Below, in pieces: positions 8,095 through 15,851 of a DNA stretch of 22,516 nucleotides (position 1 is the first letter of the stretch; every line of letters begins with the position of its first letter). The DNA is from Bacteroidota bacterium (GTDB lineage Bacteria; Bacteroidota; Bacteroidia; B-17B0; Aurantibacillaceae), in contig JANYBY010000345.1 of the NCBI GenBank assembly GCA_025360565.1, forward strand, positions 1 through 22,516. Direction: 5' to 3'. The notes beneath the pieces were generated by a model that saw nothing but the letters and a program-made list of their open reading frames with translations, did not search any database and was not told where the DNA came from. The position numbers and the translations under genes were made by a program.

Positions 8095-8423
8095 ATTACG
8101 ATTTAGGGGGTAAGATTAGGAGAAGTACGTTTAGTGATCGGTAAGGCTTTCTTCCGAAAAATCGGATTGCGGCCAATAACAATCCAACTAAAAAATATAG
8201 TCATAATCTTACGGGATTAATAGGTGGCGAAAGTACTACTTTTTACATGAGTTTTCAATTAAAAAGTCTTAAAAATCGATAAAACAGCATATTTGAACCA
8301 TAAATCAAAGTATTTTATCTAATTTTATCCTGCAATTTATTCCCGGGCTTTTACCCAATTTTAAACACAAATAATGGGTTTTATTTGTGTTTTTAAGATG
8401 GCGAATGATAAAAAAAAATTTAT
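8095..8423. other. 329-bp divergent spacer between queA and the S41 protease gene, with secondary structure
   Basis: No coding frame. A 9-bp helix, GTAAGATTA (8110-8118) with TAATCTTAC (8204-8212), closes a 103-nt region. Inside it TCCGA/TCGGA (8153-8157, 8162-8166) and GGATTG/CAATCC (8164-8169, 8180-8185) overlap and so exclude each other. A CATATTTG box at 8288-8295 is one mismatch from TAnnTTTG and would serve the plus strand. A separate hairpin lies at 8363-8392. No known riboswitch class is recognised. Confidence 0.5.
8363..8392. promoter_or_regulatory. Perfect 12-bp hairpin upstream of the S41 protease gene
   Basis: AAACACAAATAA, loop TGGGTT, TTATTTGTGTTT, then TT. The stem is perfect and ends 31 bp before the ATG at 8424. 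It could be an attenuator in the leader of the protease mRNA or an operator; the short T-run makes a strong terminator unlikely. Its role is inferred only from position. Confidence 0.5.
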
Positions 8424-10175
8424 ATGCATAAGCTTTATGGTTTTCTCTTAGTTGTTGGTATTTTTATTACAGGCACTGCTTTTTCTCAAAGCACACAGAT
8501 CCTTTCTGAAACAAGCCCCATTAAAGCAATTCAAACAATTAAACAAGGTGTTTTTCCGCCTGATTATTTTGAAATAAGTAAGAACCTCGACATTTTTAAC
8601 GCCGTTTACCGCGAATTGAATATTGCTTATGTTGATGGTACAAAGCCAGGGCAGTTAATGAAAACAGGTATTGACGCCATGCTAAATTCACTTGATCCCT
8701 ATACTGTTTATTACACCGAAAACGATATTGAAGATTTTATTTTAATGACCAAGGGCGAGTATGGCGGTATTGGCGCGGCGGTAAACGATGTGAACGGGAA
8801 AATAATTATTTCTGACCCGGCCGAAGGATTTCCGGCTTACAGAGCGGGTTTAAGAGCGGGCGACCAAATTGTTGGCGTAAATAATAATAATGTTGAAGGT
8901 AAAAAAACGGATGATATAAGTTCATTACTAAAAGGCCCCGCAAATACACCCATTAAATTAAAAATAGTGAAGGCAGGGCAAACTTCGCCTATTGAAGTTA
9001 GTTTAGTACGGGAAGAAATACGAACTCCTGCGGTTTTGTATTCGGGACTTCTTCCCAATAAAGAAACCGGATATATAAGGCTGCATACCTTTACCGAAAA
9101 TTGCAGCGGCGAAGTAAAAAACGCTTTTGTAAGTTTAAAAAGCAAAGGCTGTAAAAATTTAATTTTAGATCTGCGTGGAAATTTAGGCGGATTATTGACC
9201 GAAGCTGTCAACATCGTCAATTTTTTTATTGATAAAGGGCAAGATGTGGTTTTTACAAAAGGTAAAATGCCCGATTGGGATAAAACGTATGTATCGGTTA
9301 ATAATGCCCTTGACACACAAATGCCGATGGTTGTTTTAGTGGACGAAAATTCCGCATCCGCTTCTGAGATCGTGAGTGGCGCTCTGCAGGATCTGGACAG
9401 GGCAGTGATCATTGGCAAAAGAACATACGGCAAAGGACTTGTGCAGCAAACAAAAGATCTGGTATATAACGCCAAAATAAAAATTACCGTTGCAAAATAT
9501 TATATACCAAGCGGCAGATGTGTGCAAGCATTGGATTACAGTAATAAAAATGAAGAAGGCCGGGTTGATAAAGTGCCCGATAGTTTAATCACCGCGTTTA
9601 AAACCAAAGGCGGCCGCATTGTTTATGATGGCGCAGGGGTGATGCCGGATATAAAAACTTCTGAAGACAAACTCAGCAATGTTTTAATTTCATTGATCTC
9701 TAAATATTTAATATTTAATTATACTACACAGTATTTTCTACAGCACCCACAAATTGCATCAATACAAGATTTTAAACTGACGGAAGCGGAGTACTCCGAT
9801 TTTATTAATTATTTAAAAGATAAAAGTTACGATTACAGAACTTCGTCCGAAATAAAAATGGAAGAGCTTAAAAAAGAAGCGGAGGCCGAAAAATCGTTTA
9901 CGGATGTTAAAGCCGAATTTCAGGCATTGGCCGATAAAATGAAAAATAATAAAAAAGACGATCTAGCAAAATATAAAGATGAGATAAAAAAATATCTTGA
10001 GGAAGAGATCATTTCGCGGTATTATTTCAGAAAAGGAACCATTGAATATTCATTAAGGGGCGATGTAGATGTGATTGAAGCCACCCGCCTGCTTTCCGAT
10101 GAGAATAAAATAAAAATATTATTATCGATGATCGAAAAACCTACCAAGCCGTTTAATATTAAAAAGCGGTTTTAA
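8424..10175 (+). CDS. S41 family C-terminal processing peptidase (CtpA/Tsp-like)
   Basis: Exported serine protease that cleaves proteins from their C-terminal ends in the periplasm. 583 residues: signal peptide (MHKLYGFLLVVGIFITGTAFSQ); helical N-terminal part with NSLDPYTVYY; a PDZ domain at about 110-200 (GEYGGIGAAV, AGLRAGDQIVGVN); then the S41 core with LILDLRGNLGGLL. The Ser-Lys dyad is visible: the middle Ser of SASASE is residue 312 and the Lys of TYGKG is residue 337, with the 25-residue spacing found between Ser430 and Lys455 of E. coli Tsp. A Lys/Glu-rich ~180-residue C-terminal extension is typical of Bacteroidota members. Ferritin follows after 45 bp but has its own promoter box. 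Confidence 0.94.
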   Translation: MHKLYGFLLVVGIFITGTAFSQSTQILSETSPIKAIQTIKQGVFPPDYFEISKNLDIFNAVYRELNIAYVDGTKPGQLMKTGIDAMLNSLDPYTVYYTENDIEDFILMTKGEYGGIGAAVNDVNGKIIISDPAEGFPAYRAGLRAGDQIVGVNNNNVEGKKTDDISSLLKGPANTPIKLKIVKAGQTSPIEVSLVREEIRTPAVLYSGLLPNKETGYIRLHTFTENCSGEVKNAFVSLKSKGCKNLILDLRGNLGGLLTEAVNIVNFFIDKGQDVVFTKGKMPDWDKTYVSVNNALDTQMPMVVLVDENSASASEIVSGALQDLDRAVIIGKRTYGKGLVQQTKDLVYNAKIKITVAKYYIPSGRCVQALDYSNKNEEGRVDKVPDSLITAFKTKGGRIVYDGAGVMPDIKTSEDKLSNVLISLISKYLIFNYTTQYFLQHPQIASIQDFKLTEAEYSDFINYLKDKSYDYRTSSEIKMEELKKEAEAEKSFTDVKAEFQALADKMKNNKKDDLAKYKDEIKKYLEEEIISRYYFRKGTIEYSLRGDVDVIEATRLLSDENKIKILLSMIEKPTKPFNIKKRF

Positions 10176-10197
10176 TATTTTTTTAAATAATAACAAG

Positions 10198-10205
10198 TAT
10201 ATTTG
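10198..10205 (+). promoter_or_regulatory. Bacteroidota -7 box for ferritin
   Basis: TATATTTG, a full match to TAnnTTTG, lies 15 bp before the ATG at 10221, inside the short gap after the S41 gene. No TTG element is visible upstream. It suggests ferritin can be transcribed independently of the protease. Confidence 0.5.
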
Positions 10206-10220
10206 ACTAAACAAAAAAAT

Positions 10221-10745
10221 ATGTTATCAACTAAAATAAGCAATGCTTTAAATAAGCAAATAGAAACAGAAGCATTTTCTTCTCAATATTATTTATCAAT
10301 GGCAAGCTGGGCCGAAACGCAGGGGTTAAACGGAGTGGCATCGTTTTTATACAAACATGCCGACGAAGAGCGTATGCACATGTTAAAGCTCATTAAGTTT
10401 GTTAATGAGCGCGGAGGACATGGTATTGTATCTGCTTTAAAACAACCCCCTTCAACTTTTAAATCGGTTAAAGCTGTTTTTGAAGAAATTCTTAAACATG
10501 AAATTGTGGTTACTTCGGAAATTAACGGCTTAGTTGAAATAACTTTGAACGGAAAAGATTATACCACCCATAATTTTTTACAATGGTATGTGAGCGAACA
10601 AATTGAAGAAGAAGCTTTAGCAAGACAAATAGTTGACAAATTAAAATTATTTGGAGATGATAAAAGCGGGCTTTACTTTTTTGACCGCGACCTTGAGGCC
10701 TTAGCTGTTAAAATGGCTGCTAAAGAAGCAGAAACTAATAAGTAA
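10221..10745 (+). CDS. ftnA: Ferritin (bacterial non-haem FtnA type)
   Basis: Stores iron as ferric mineral inside a 24-subunit cytoplasmic shell after oxidising Fe(II). The ATG at 10221 gives MLSTKISNALNKQIETEAFS, 174 residues, the usual FtnA start; a TTG eighteen bases upstream is in frame but lies inside the promoter box. With this start the ferroxidase ligands fall exactly at the E. coli FtnA numbers: Glu17, Glu50, His53, Glu94, Gln127 and Glu130, plus the third-site acids Glu49, Glu126 and Glu129. The C-terminal helix (FFDRDLEALAVKMAAKE) is complete. It is therefore predicted to be fully active and not a haem bacterioferritin. Its stop is only 5 bp from the convergent neighbour, with no room for a terminator. 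Confidence 0.96.
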   Translation: MLSTKISNALNKQIETEAFSSQYYLSMASWAETQGLNGVASFLYKHADEERMHMLKLIKFVNERGGHGIVSALKQPPSTFKSVKAVFEEILKHEIVVTSEINGLVEITLNGKDYTTHNFLQWYVSEQIEEEALARQIVDKLKLFGDDKSGLYFFDRDLEALAVKMAAKEAETNK

Positions 10746-10750
10746 TAATA

Positions 10751-11104
10751 TTATTTAAACTTAATAGTTTTAATGGTTATTACCGTGCCAACCATGCAAG
10801 TGGTGTTTATATTTTCTTCGGTATAAACTACTTCCACTTTTTTTCCTTCGCTAAGTTTCAATTTAAACTTATCTAAATTAAGCGGCTCTAAAAACTCATG
10901 GTCGTGCGCATCGCGCTTGGCTAATTTAATTACCCAACCGCATGATTCAAGCCCGGTTTTATTATTTAAAATACCTTTTACTTTTAATTGCTTTGCAGCA
11001 ACAGTAGGTGTGGGAGTGATAACTGCTCCGCCCGATTTTTGTGCTTTAACACAAAAGCAAAATAAAATAAAAATAGAAACGAATGTAAATTTGGTCATGT
11101 TCAT
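10751..11104 (-). CDS. Small exported protein of unknown function
   Basis: 117 residues with a clear signal peptide (MNMTKFTFVSIFILFCFCVKAQ); the second Met (residue 3) is an equally possible start. The mature chain is a short spacer rich in Thr, Pro and Val, then a ~80-residue beta-rich domain with two cysteines, Cys55 in LESCGWVI and Cys103 in NTTCMVGTV, which could form a disulfide in the periplasm. Lines such as EGKKVEVVYTEENINTTC and GTVITIKTIKF suggest an OB-like barrel, but this is only an impression. A well-formed promoter lies upstream. I do not recognise the family. Confidence 0.75.
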   Translation of the reverse strand: MNMTKFTFVSIFILFCFCVKAQKSGGAVITPTPTVAAKQLKVKGILNNKTGLESCGWVIKLAKRDAHDHEFLEPLNLDKFKLKLSEGKKVEVVYTEENINTTCMVGTVITIKTIKFK

Positions 11105-11143
11105 TTTTTTAAGAATAATACCAATTGTGGGTATATATTAACT

Positions 11144-11170
11144 CAAAGATAAGAAGTTATTTTTTATCAA
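11144..11170 (-). promoter_or_regulatory. Two-part Bacteroidota promoter for the small exported protein
   Basis: On the minus strand TTG (11170-11168), 16 bp, then TATCTTTG (11151-11144), a full match to TAnnTTTG. The predicted transcript would have a leader of about 35 nt before the ATG at 11104. The same TTG-N16-TAnnTTTG layout occurs at 15808-15834. Confidence 0.6.
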
Positions 11171-11261
11171 GACGATGATAATTTTTTTTGCACAGCCATA
11201 CAAATGTATTACTATGTCTTAAAAAATAAAGTTTTAGGCAATTTATTGTGTGATCAGTATT

Positions 11262-12164
11262 CTAATATTTAGCACCGCCAATGCCAATGTTTTCAATAGG
11301 ATGCCAAGTGGTTTTTATTTCTTGCAGATCTAAGATCAGGTAAGGATTTTGAGTTTCGTCTTTTGCCCAATCTTTATCCCAGAAAAAAGAACGTTTTACA
11401 TTTAAAGATGAGTTTTGCGCTATGTTTTTTATTTCTTCCTTATTTTCCCTACAATAAATAACTGCATTCACATCCATGTGATCTGAAAAATGAGTATGGA
11501 GTTCGGCACAATTTCCGGTAATAATATTCACCACACCTGCCGGCACATCGGCCGTAGCCAACACTTCAGCAAAAGTTATCGCGCACAAAGGTAAACTTTC
11601 AGACGCCAGCACCACGCAAACATTTCCGCCTGAAATTACAGGGGCAACAACACTTATTAAGCCCAACAAGCCCGATCTTTCTGGAGCTATAATTGAAACT
11701 ATACCGGTTGGCTCCGGAACCGAAAAATTAAAGTGAGAGCTAGCAACAGGGTTAACAGAACTAAAAAGCGCCGAATACTTATCGCACCACCCGGCATAAT
11801 GCACCAAACGGTCTGCACATTGCCGAACTTCATTTTCGGCGGCTTTTAAAGTAATGCCTTGTAAAACCAACTCTTCAATAAATTGTGCTTTTCTACCTTC
11901 AAGCATTTCGGCAATGCGATATAAAATTTGACCTCTGTTAAAAGCGCTTTTTCCGCTCCAGCCTCCAAAGGCCGACCGCGCCGCTACAACAGCGTTGCGA
12001 AGATCTTTTCGTGATGATAAACAAACGTTAGCTATTGTTTCTCTCTTTCCTGCCTTGCCGGCCGGCCGGTTATTTTTTAGCTCGTAATAACGTCCGCTCT
12101 CCGTACGCGGAAATTGTCCGCCAATATATATTTTGTATGTTTTTAAAACGTTTAAGCGCGACAT
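11262..12164 (-). CDS. Short aldehyde-dehydrogenase homologue without the catalytic domain
   Basis: Residues 1-300 (ATG at 12164: MSRLNVLKTYKIYIGGQFPR) match the first half of aldehyde dehydrogenases: IGGQFPRTESGRYY, the AARSAFGGWSGKSAFNRGQI helix, then the NAD-domain stretch PEPTGIVSIIAPERSGLLGL, SGGNVCVVLASES and PAGVVNIITGN. Normal ALDHs continue to ~480-500 residues, with a Glu in an ELGGK-type motif and the Cys nucleophile near 300; neither is present. The usual PWN after IIAP is replaced by PER. The C-terminus (NPYLILDLQEIKTTWHPIEN) looks like a finished end, and no further ALDH sequence lies downstream, so this is probably a pseudoenzyme, perhaps a partner of a full-length ALDH encoded elsewhere, not a truncated wreck. 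A GC-rich repeat inserts RPAGKAGKRET near residue 33. The frame extends to 12233 but the earlier Met adds nothing ALDH-like. Confidence 0.8.
   Translation of the reverse strand: MSRLNVLKTYKIYIGGQFPRTESGRYYELKNNRPAGKAGKRETIANVCLSSRKDLRNAVVAARSAFGGWSGKSAFNRGQILYRIAEMLEGRKAQFIEELVLQGITLKAAENEVRQCADRLVHYAGWCDKYSALFSSVNPVASSHFNFSVPEPTGIVSIIAPERSGLLGLISVVAPVISGGNVCVVLASESLPLCAITFAEVLATADVPAGVVNIITGNCAELHTHFSDHMDVNAVIYCRENKEEIKNIAQNSSLNVKRSFFWDKDWAKDETQNPYLILDLQEIKTTWHPIENIGIGGAKY
12049..12069. repeat. GC-rich palindromic insertion inside the ALDH-like gene
   Basis: CCTGCCTTGCC followed by GGCCGGCCGG, embedded in AT-rich coding DNA. It contains the palindrome GCCGGCCGGC and adds residues NRPAGKAGK in a loop where ALDHs normally have a short turn. 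It resembles short in-frame CCTGCC/GGCAGG-type elements scattered through some Bacteroidota genomes; that comparison is from memory. Confidence 0.45.
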
Positions 12165-12306
12165 ATAATTAATGGTATTAAGAATAAGTAAATATAATAA
12201 GATTTTTTTTAGTGCTTTTAGCAACAAACACAATAATTGCAGTAAATTAACGTTTAGATTTTTGTAAAGCCGGTATTTTTTATAAATTAGTTTAAATTAT
12301 TAGAAT

Positions 12307-13302
12307 ATGAAACGATTAATTTTAACCTCGGTTTTGTTTTTGTTATGCATAATTGGTTTTGCGCAAACAGATACTTTGTTTACCCGAAAGGGCCAAAAAA
12401 TTTCATGTAAAATTTACGAGATCGGCGAGTCGGAAATTAAATACCGTTTGGCCACAGTGCTGGATGGGCCGATCTATGTTGTAGATAAAAGCACTGTTGT
12501 TAAATACACTTTATCAAACGGGTTTACCGAAAGATTGCGGCCGGATGAGTTATCACTCGAGAACGAACATCAAGAAATAATTGGCAACAGAGAGGTAATA
12601 AAAATTCATCCTTTCGGTTTTGCTTTTGATCACATAACGTTGGCCTACGAACATGTAATAAAAGTTGGAATGAATTTAGATGTAGAAGTTGGTTATATAA
12701 ATTCAAGCATGACAAATAATTCTACATTTGGGTATAACACAGTGTATAACAATAGCGGAGGGCCTGCTTATTCAGTAGGGGGATATATTAAACCCGGAAT
12801 AAAATTTTTTTTAGGACAGGATTTTTCGGTAAAAGGATTAAAGTATGCCCACCCGCTTAAAGGCCGATATATAAAATTAGATTTCGCGTTTTCTTATCTC
12901 AATTTTCAAAACATAGAATCTGTGCTATATGGAAATAATCCTTATCCACTTACAGGTCCGATAACATACACGTCCGTTACAACCGACCTAAACAGCATTG
13001 CTTACGGAGGTTTTGTTAATTATGGACGTCAATTTATTTTGGGAAATATTTTAACGCTTGATTATTATGTTGGCTTGGGCTTTACCGGACAATCATCAAG
13101 TTATACAAACCCAAATTATCTTACAACTATAAATCAAAATTATGGTTATTACAATGACAAGCCAACCGTGAGCAACTATTATGGCTTTATTAGAGTTCCT
13201 ACAATTGGTTTATCTTTTACGGCAGGTTTAAGAGTGGGGTATATTATTCCTTGTAAAAAGGATAAGAAAAAGAAAACACCTGTAACTCCGCAAGAAAAAT
13301 AA
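12307..13302 (+). CDS. Exported protein, probable outer-membrane beta-barrel
   Basis: 331 residues: signal peptide MKRLILTSVLFLLCIIGFAQ, then a ~55-residue N-terminal module (DTLFTRKGQKISCKIYEIGE ... DKSTVVKYTLSNG) that is common in Bacteroidota exported proteins, followed by alternating hydrophobic/aromatic strands typical of a small barrel (ITLAYEHVIKVGMNLDVEVG, YIKLDFAFSYLNF, LTLDYYVGLGFTG, TIGLSFTAGLRVGYII). The C-terminus is Lys-rich (KKDKKKKTPVTPQEK), unlike barrels that end in Phe. It may be a porin-like or peptidoglycan-facing envelope protein; function unknown. It diverges from the ALDH-like gene with 142 bp between starts and ends in a strong terminator. Confidence 0.78.
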   Translation: MKRLILTSVLFLLCIIGFAQTDTLFTRKGQKISCKIYEIGESEIKYRLATVLDGPIYVVDKSTVVKYTLSNGFTERLRPDELSLENEHQEIIGNREVIKIHPFGFAFDHITLAYEHVIKVGMNLDVEVGYINSSMTNNSTFGYNTVYNNSGGPAYSVGGYIKPGIKFFLGQDFSVKGLKYAHPLKGRYIKLDFAFSYLNFQNIESVLYGNNPYPLTGPITYTSVTTDLNSIAYGGFVNYGRQFILGNILTLDYYVGLGFTGQSSSYTNPNYLTTINQNYGYYNDKPTVSNYYGFIRVPTIGLSFTAGLRVGYIIPCKKDKKKKTPVTPQEK

Positions 13303-13319
13303 GTATGAATTTGATAAAC

Positions 13320-13350
13320 AAAAAATCCGCCTTTAAAAGCGGATTTTTTT
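13320..13350. terminator. Bidirectional intrinsic terminator
   Basis: AAAAAATCCGC, loop CTTTAAAA, GCGGATTTTTTT. The GC stem is flanked by A- and T-runs, so it works on both strands, ending the barrel gene (plus) and the S46 peptidase gene (minus). Confidence 0.88.
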
Positions 13351-13372
13351 GTTATAACAAATGAGTTAAATT

Positions 13373-15535
13373 TTACTTTATCAAATTCAATTCATTAATA
13401 ATATTTGTAGCACCGCCAAGTTTATCAACCACAAAAAGCATAAAACGAACATCTAAACAAATGGTTCTTGTTAAGGCTTTGTCTAAAGCAATTTTGTGCC
13501 CGAGTGCTTCGTAATTTCCGTCAAAACACAAACCTATTAATTCGCCGTTACCATTAATTACCGGCGAACCCGAGTTGCCGCCTGTAATATCGTTGTTGGT
13601 AATAAAATTCACCACCACATCGCCCACTTTTTTATCAATGTATTGGCCATAATCTTTTTTATCTATCAGTTCCATTAATTTAGCGGGTGCGTCAAATTCA
13701 ATATCACCCGGTTTGTATTTTTCTTTAATACCGTTCAAGGTACATATGTAATCGTATTTAACCCCGTCGCGCGGCACATACGATTTTACATTGCCATAAG
13801 AAACGCGCATGGTTTGGTTTGCATCGGGATAAACAGGTTTATTTTTATTTATTTCTAAAACGCCTTTTAAATAGGTGTGGTTTAAAAGGTAATTGGCCCC
13901 AATAAATTCGGTATAAAATTTGGAATAATTATCGTTGTAATTATTTACAAAAGCCATTGCAGTTTTATATGCCGGATCTTTGTGCAGGGTTGCTGTATCG
14001 GGCTTGGCAATAAAGGCCTCCCATTTGCCGGCATCTAAAAGGATTGTATTATCAAAAATAGTTGCCGAAAATTTAGAATATGTTTCATTGTTCTCAAGCG
14101 CGCCGTAATTTGTTTTGAGCGCGGTGTAAAATGCCTGAGGACGTTCGCTCGCATCTATATCCATATAAAACATTTTTAATACAATGGCCAAAATATTTTT
14201 GTCCGAAGCAATGTTCTCACCTTTAAAAAATCTATCGCGCGAGGCTTTTAATGTTTGTTTTGTTTTTTCAAGATCTTCGGGTTTAGTCGAGGCATTTTGC
14301 AATTGCGTTTCCAGCGTTTTTAAGTTGGTTGCAAACGATAATAAGGGCGAACCCAAAATACCTTCATTAATATACATTCTGTGCTTTGCATACGGACGCC
14401 AGTTATCATAAACAGCTTTAATATTTTTAAATAAATTATCGTACTCGGGCTTTCCTTTTGCCCATGCTTCAAAAGTGGCTTCATCTTTTTCTTTTTGTGC
14501 AACCACATTTAATTTTATCAATTGTTTTACTTCCCCGTCAAAAAACTTCCAGTAATTGGCAATGCCTGCATAGCTGCTGCCGATCTGTATTTTTACTGCC
14601 GGATCTTTCACCATTTCGGTAAGCATACATTTTAAACGCGCGTCGCGCAGATTTACTATTGAAGGATTATCAATATCAATTTTTAGTTTTACGCCATAGG
14701 AAGTTTCGTAACGGCTGGTACCGCCCGGATAACCGTAGATCATGGAGTAATCGCCATCATTAATTCCTTTTATTGAAACAGGAAGAAAATGTTTTGGAAT
14801 AAACGGAACATTATCCGCTGCGTATTCGGCGGGTTTACCCTCTTTTGACATGTATAAACGAAAAATGGAAAAATCTCCGGTGTGGCGTGGCCATTCCCAA
14901 TTATCGGTATCGCCGCCAAATTTGCCAATACTTTCGGGCGGCACCCCAACCAAACGCACATCTTTGTATCGCTGATAAGTAAATTGTAAAAACTGATTGC
15001 CTTTAAAAAAACTGCTTATCCTTACTTCGTAACCTGTGCCTTCGGCCGCCTTGGCCGACATTTCGCCTAATACCCCAAATAATTTTAAAGCAATTTCGTT
15101 TGGCTTTATTGTTTTTAAAGCTTCATTCACTTTATCGGTAACATCTTCTATTTTTATTAAGAATTGAACACTTAATCCCGGACAAGCAATCTCTTCTTGT
15201 TTTGATTTTGCCCAAAAACCGTCGCGTAAATAATTATGTTCAACTGTACTTGCCGATGCAATATTGTCGTAACCGCAATGGTGATTGGTAAACATTAAAC
15301 CTTCTTTACTTACAATTTCAGCGGTACATCCGCTGCCGAATAAAACAATGGCATCTTTAATACTTTTACCGTTAATGCTGTAAAGTTGTTCTTTGGTAAG
15401 CTTTAATCCTTTTTTAACCATGTCTCCATAAACCTGTTCGCCCAATAACTGCACAAGCCACATGCCTTCGTCGGCCCGGAGTACTGAAAAATTCAATAAA
15501 AAAATAACGGTAAATAAAGAAACTATTTTTTTCAT
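13373..15535 (-). CDS. S46 family dipeptidyl-peptidase, DPP7-type
   Basis: Periplasmic serine exopeptidase that removes dipeptides from peptide N-termini; it supports growth on peptides. 720 residues with signal peptide (MKKIVSLFTVIFLLNFSVLRA) and the trypsin-like halves split by a long helical insertion (about 290-560). The triad is visible: His85 or His86 in FTNHHCGYD (His85 by P. gingivalis DPP11 numbering), Asp221 in WPRHTGDFS and Ser655 in GGNSGSPV. Ser655 has the same number as in P. gingivalis DPP11. Residue 673, 18 after the Ser (CFDGNYEA), is Gly: in S46 enzymes Gly673 marks DPP7 (broad, hydrophobic P1) while Arg/Ser marks DPP11 (Asp/Glu P1). No T9SS C-terminal domain is present, so it should stay in the periplasm. 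No TAnnTTTG box was found upstream. Confidence 0.95.
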   Translation of the reverse strand: MKKIVSLFTVIFLLNFSVLRADEGMWLVQLLGEQVYGDMVKKGLKLTKEQLYSINGKSIKDAIVLFGSGCTAEIVSKEGLMFTNHHCGYDNIASASTVEHNYLRDGFWAKSKQEEIACPGLSVQFLIKIEDVTDKVNEALKTIKPNEIALKLFGVLGEMSAKAAEGTGYEVRISSFFKGNQFLQFTYQRYKDVRLVGVPPESIGKFGGDTDNWEWPRHTGDFSIFRLYMSKEGKPAEYAADNVPFIPKHFLPVSIKGINDGDYSMIYGYPGGTSRYETSYGVKLKIDIDNPSIVNLRDARLKCMLTEMVKDPAVKIQIGSSYAGIANYWKFFDGEVKQLIKLNVVAQKEKDEATFEAWAKGKPEYDNLFKNIKAVYDNWRPYAKHRMYINEGILGSPLLSFATNLKTLETQLQNASTKPEDLEKTKQTLKASRDRFFKGENIASDKNILAIVLKMFYMDIDASERPQAFYTALKTNYGALENNETYSKFSATIFDNTILLDAGKWEAFIAKPDTATLHKDPAYKTAMAFVNNYNDNYSKFYTEFIGANYLLNHTYLKGVLEINKNKPVYPDANQTMRVSYGNVKSYVPRDGVKYDYICTLNGIKEKYKPGDIEFDAPAKLMELIDKKDYGQYIDKKVGDVVVNFITNNDITGGNSGSPVINGNGELIGLCFDGNYEALGHKIALDKALTRTICLDVRFMLFVVDKLGGATNIINELNLIK

Positions 15536-15634
15536 ATCTAGATAATTTGTTTTTAGTTGTTATATGGAATTAATGACAATTTTTTGTTTTTAATATGTGT
15601 CATCGAACTTCGTTGCACCTTCTTTTTTTGTGTT

Positions 15635-15663
15635 CCGTCCGTCGAGGCGGATCATCGGGACGG
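15635..15663. repeat. Dispersed GC-rich repeat, copy 2, with flanking stem
   Basis: The 23-bp word at 15638-15660 matches 2781-2803 at 20 of 23 positions. Here it is closed by CCGTCC (15635-15640) pairing with GGACGG (15658-15663). Confidence 0.55.
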
Positions 15664-15807
15664 TTGTGGCTCATTTCATACGCGGATGATTTTTATTAGG
15701 TAAAATAACGGTGCAAAAGTACTGTTGAATTTGGTTAAAAATAAATTTTTAGATGAATTTACCGTAAAACGGGGGGGATTTTAGCTAATTAACCCATTAA
15801 ATAAATT

Positions 15808-15834
15808 TTGGATTTAACCTTTTATCTATATTTG
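15808..15834 (+). promoter_or_regulatory. Two-part Bacteroidota promoter for the acyltransferase
   Basis: TTG (15808-15810), 16 bp, TATATTTG (15827-15834), a full match to TAnnTTTG, with the ATG 18 bp downstream at 15852. Confidence 0.65.
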
Positions 15835-15851
15835 ATCACAGAAATAAATTT

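Larger units (their letters stand above)
15536..15851. other. 316-bp divergent spacer with dispersed repeat, G-tract and promoter
   Basis: No coding frame. Contents in order: AT-rich leader of the S46 gene; a dispersed repeat hairpin at 15635-15663; a run of seven Gs at 15771-15777; and a two-part promoter for the acyltransferase at 15808-15834. Confidence 0.6.

Noticed and set aside
8095..8160. preQ1 riboswitch upstream of queA
   Set aside because: The characteristic C-rich loop and A-rich tail of preQ1-I are absent.
10203..10220. TTG start for ferritin six codons upstream
   Set aside because: The TTG is part of the TATATTTG promoter box, and the ATG at 10221 restores exact FtnA numbering of the iron ligands.
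11105..11261. Frameshifted catalytic half of the aldehyde dehydrogenase
   Set aside because: Only 157 bp separate its stop from the next gene's start and no ALDH motif appears in any frame, so a simple frameshift cannot explain the short protein.
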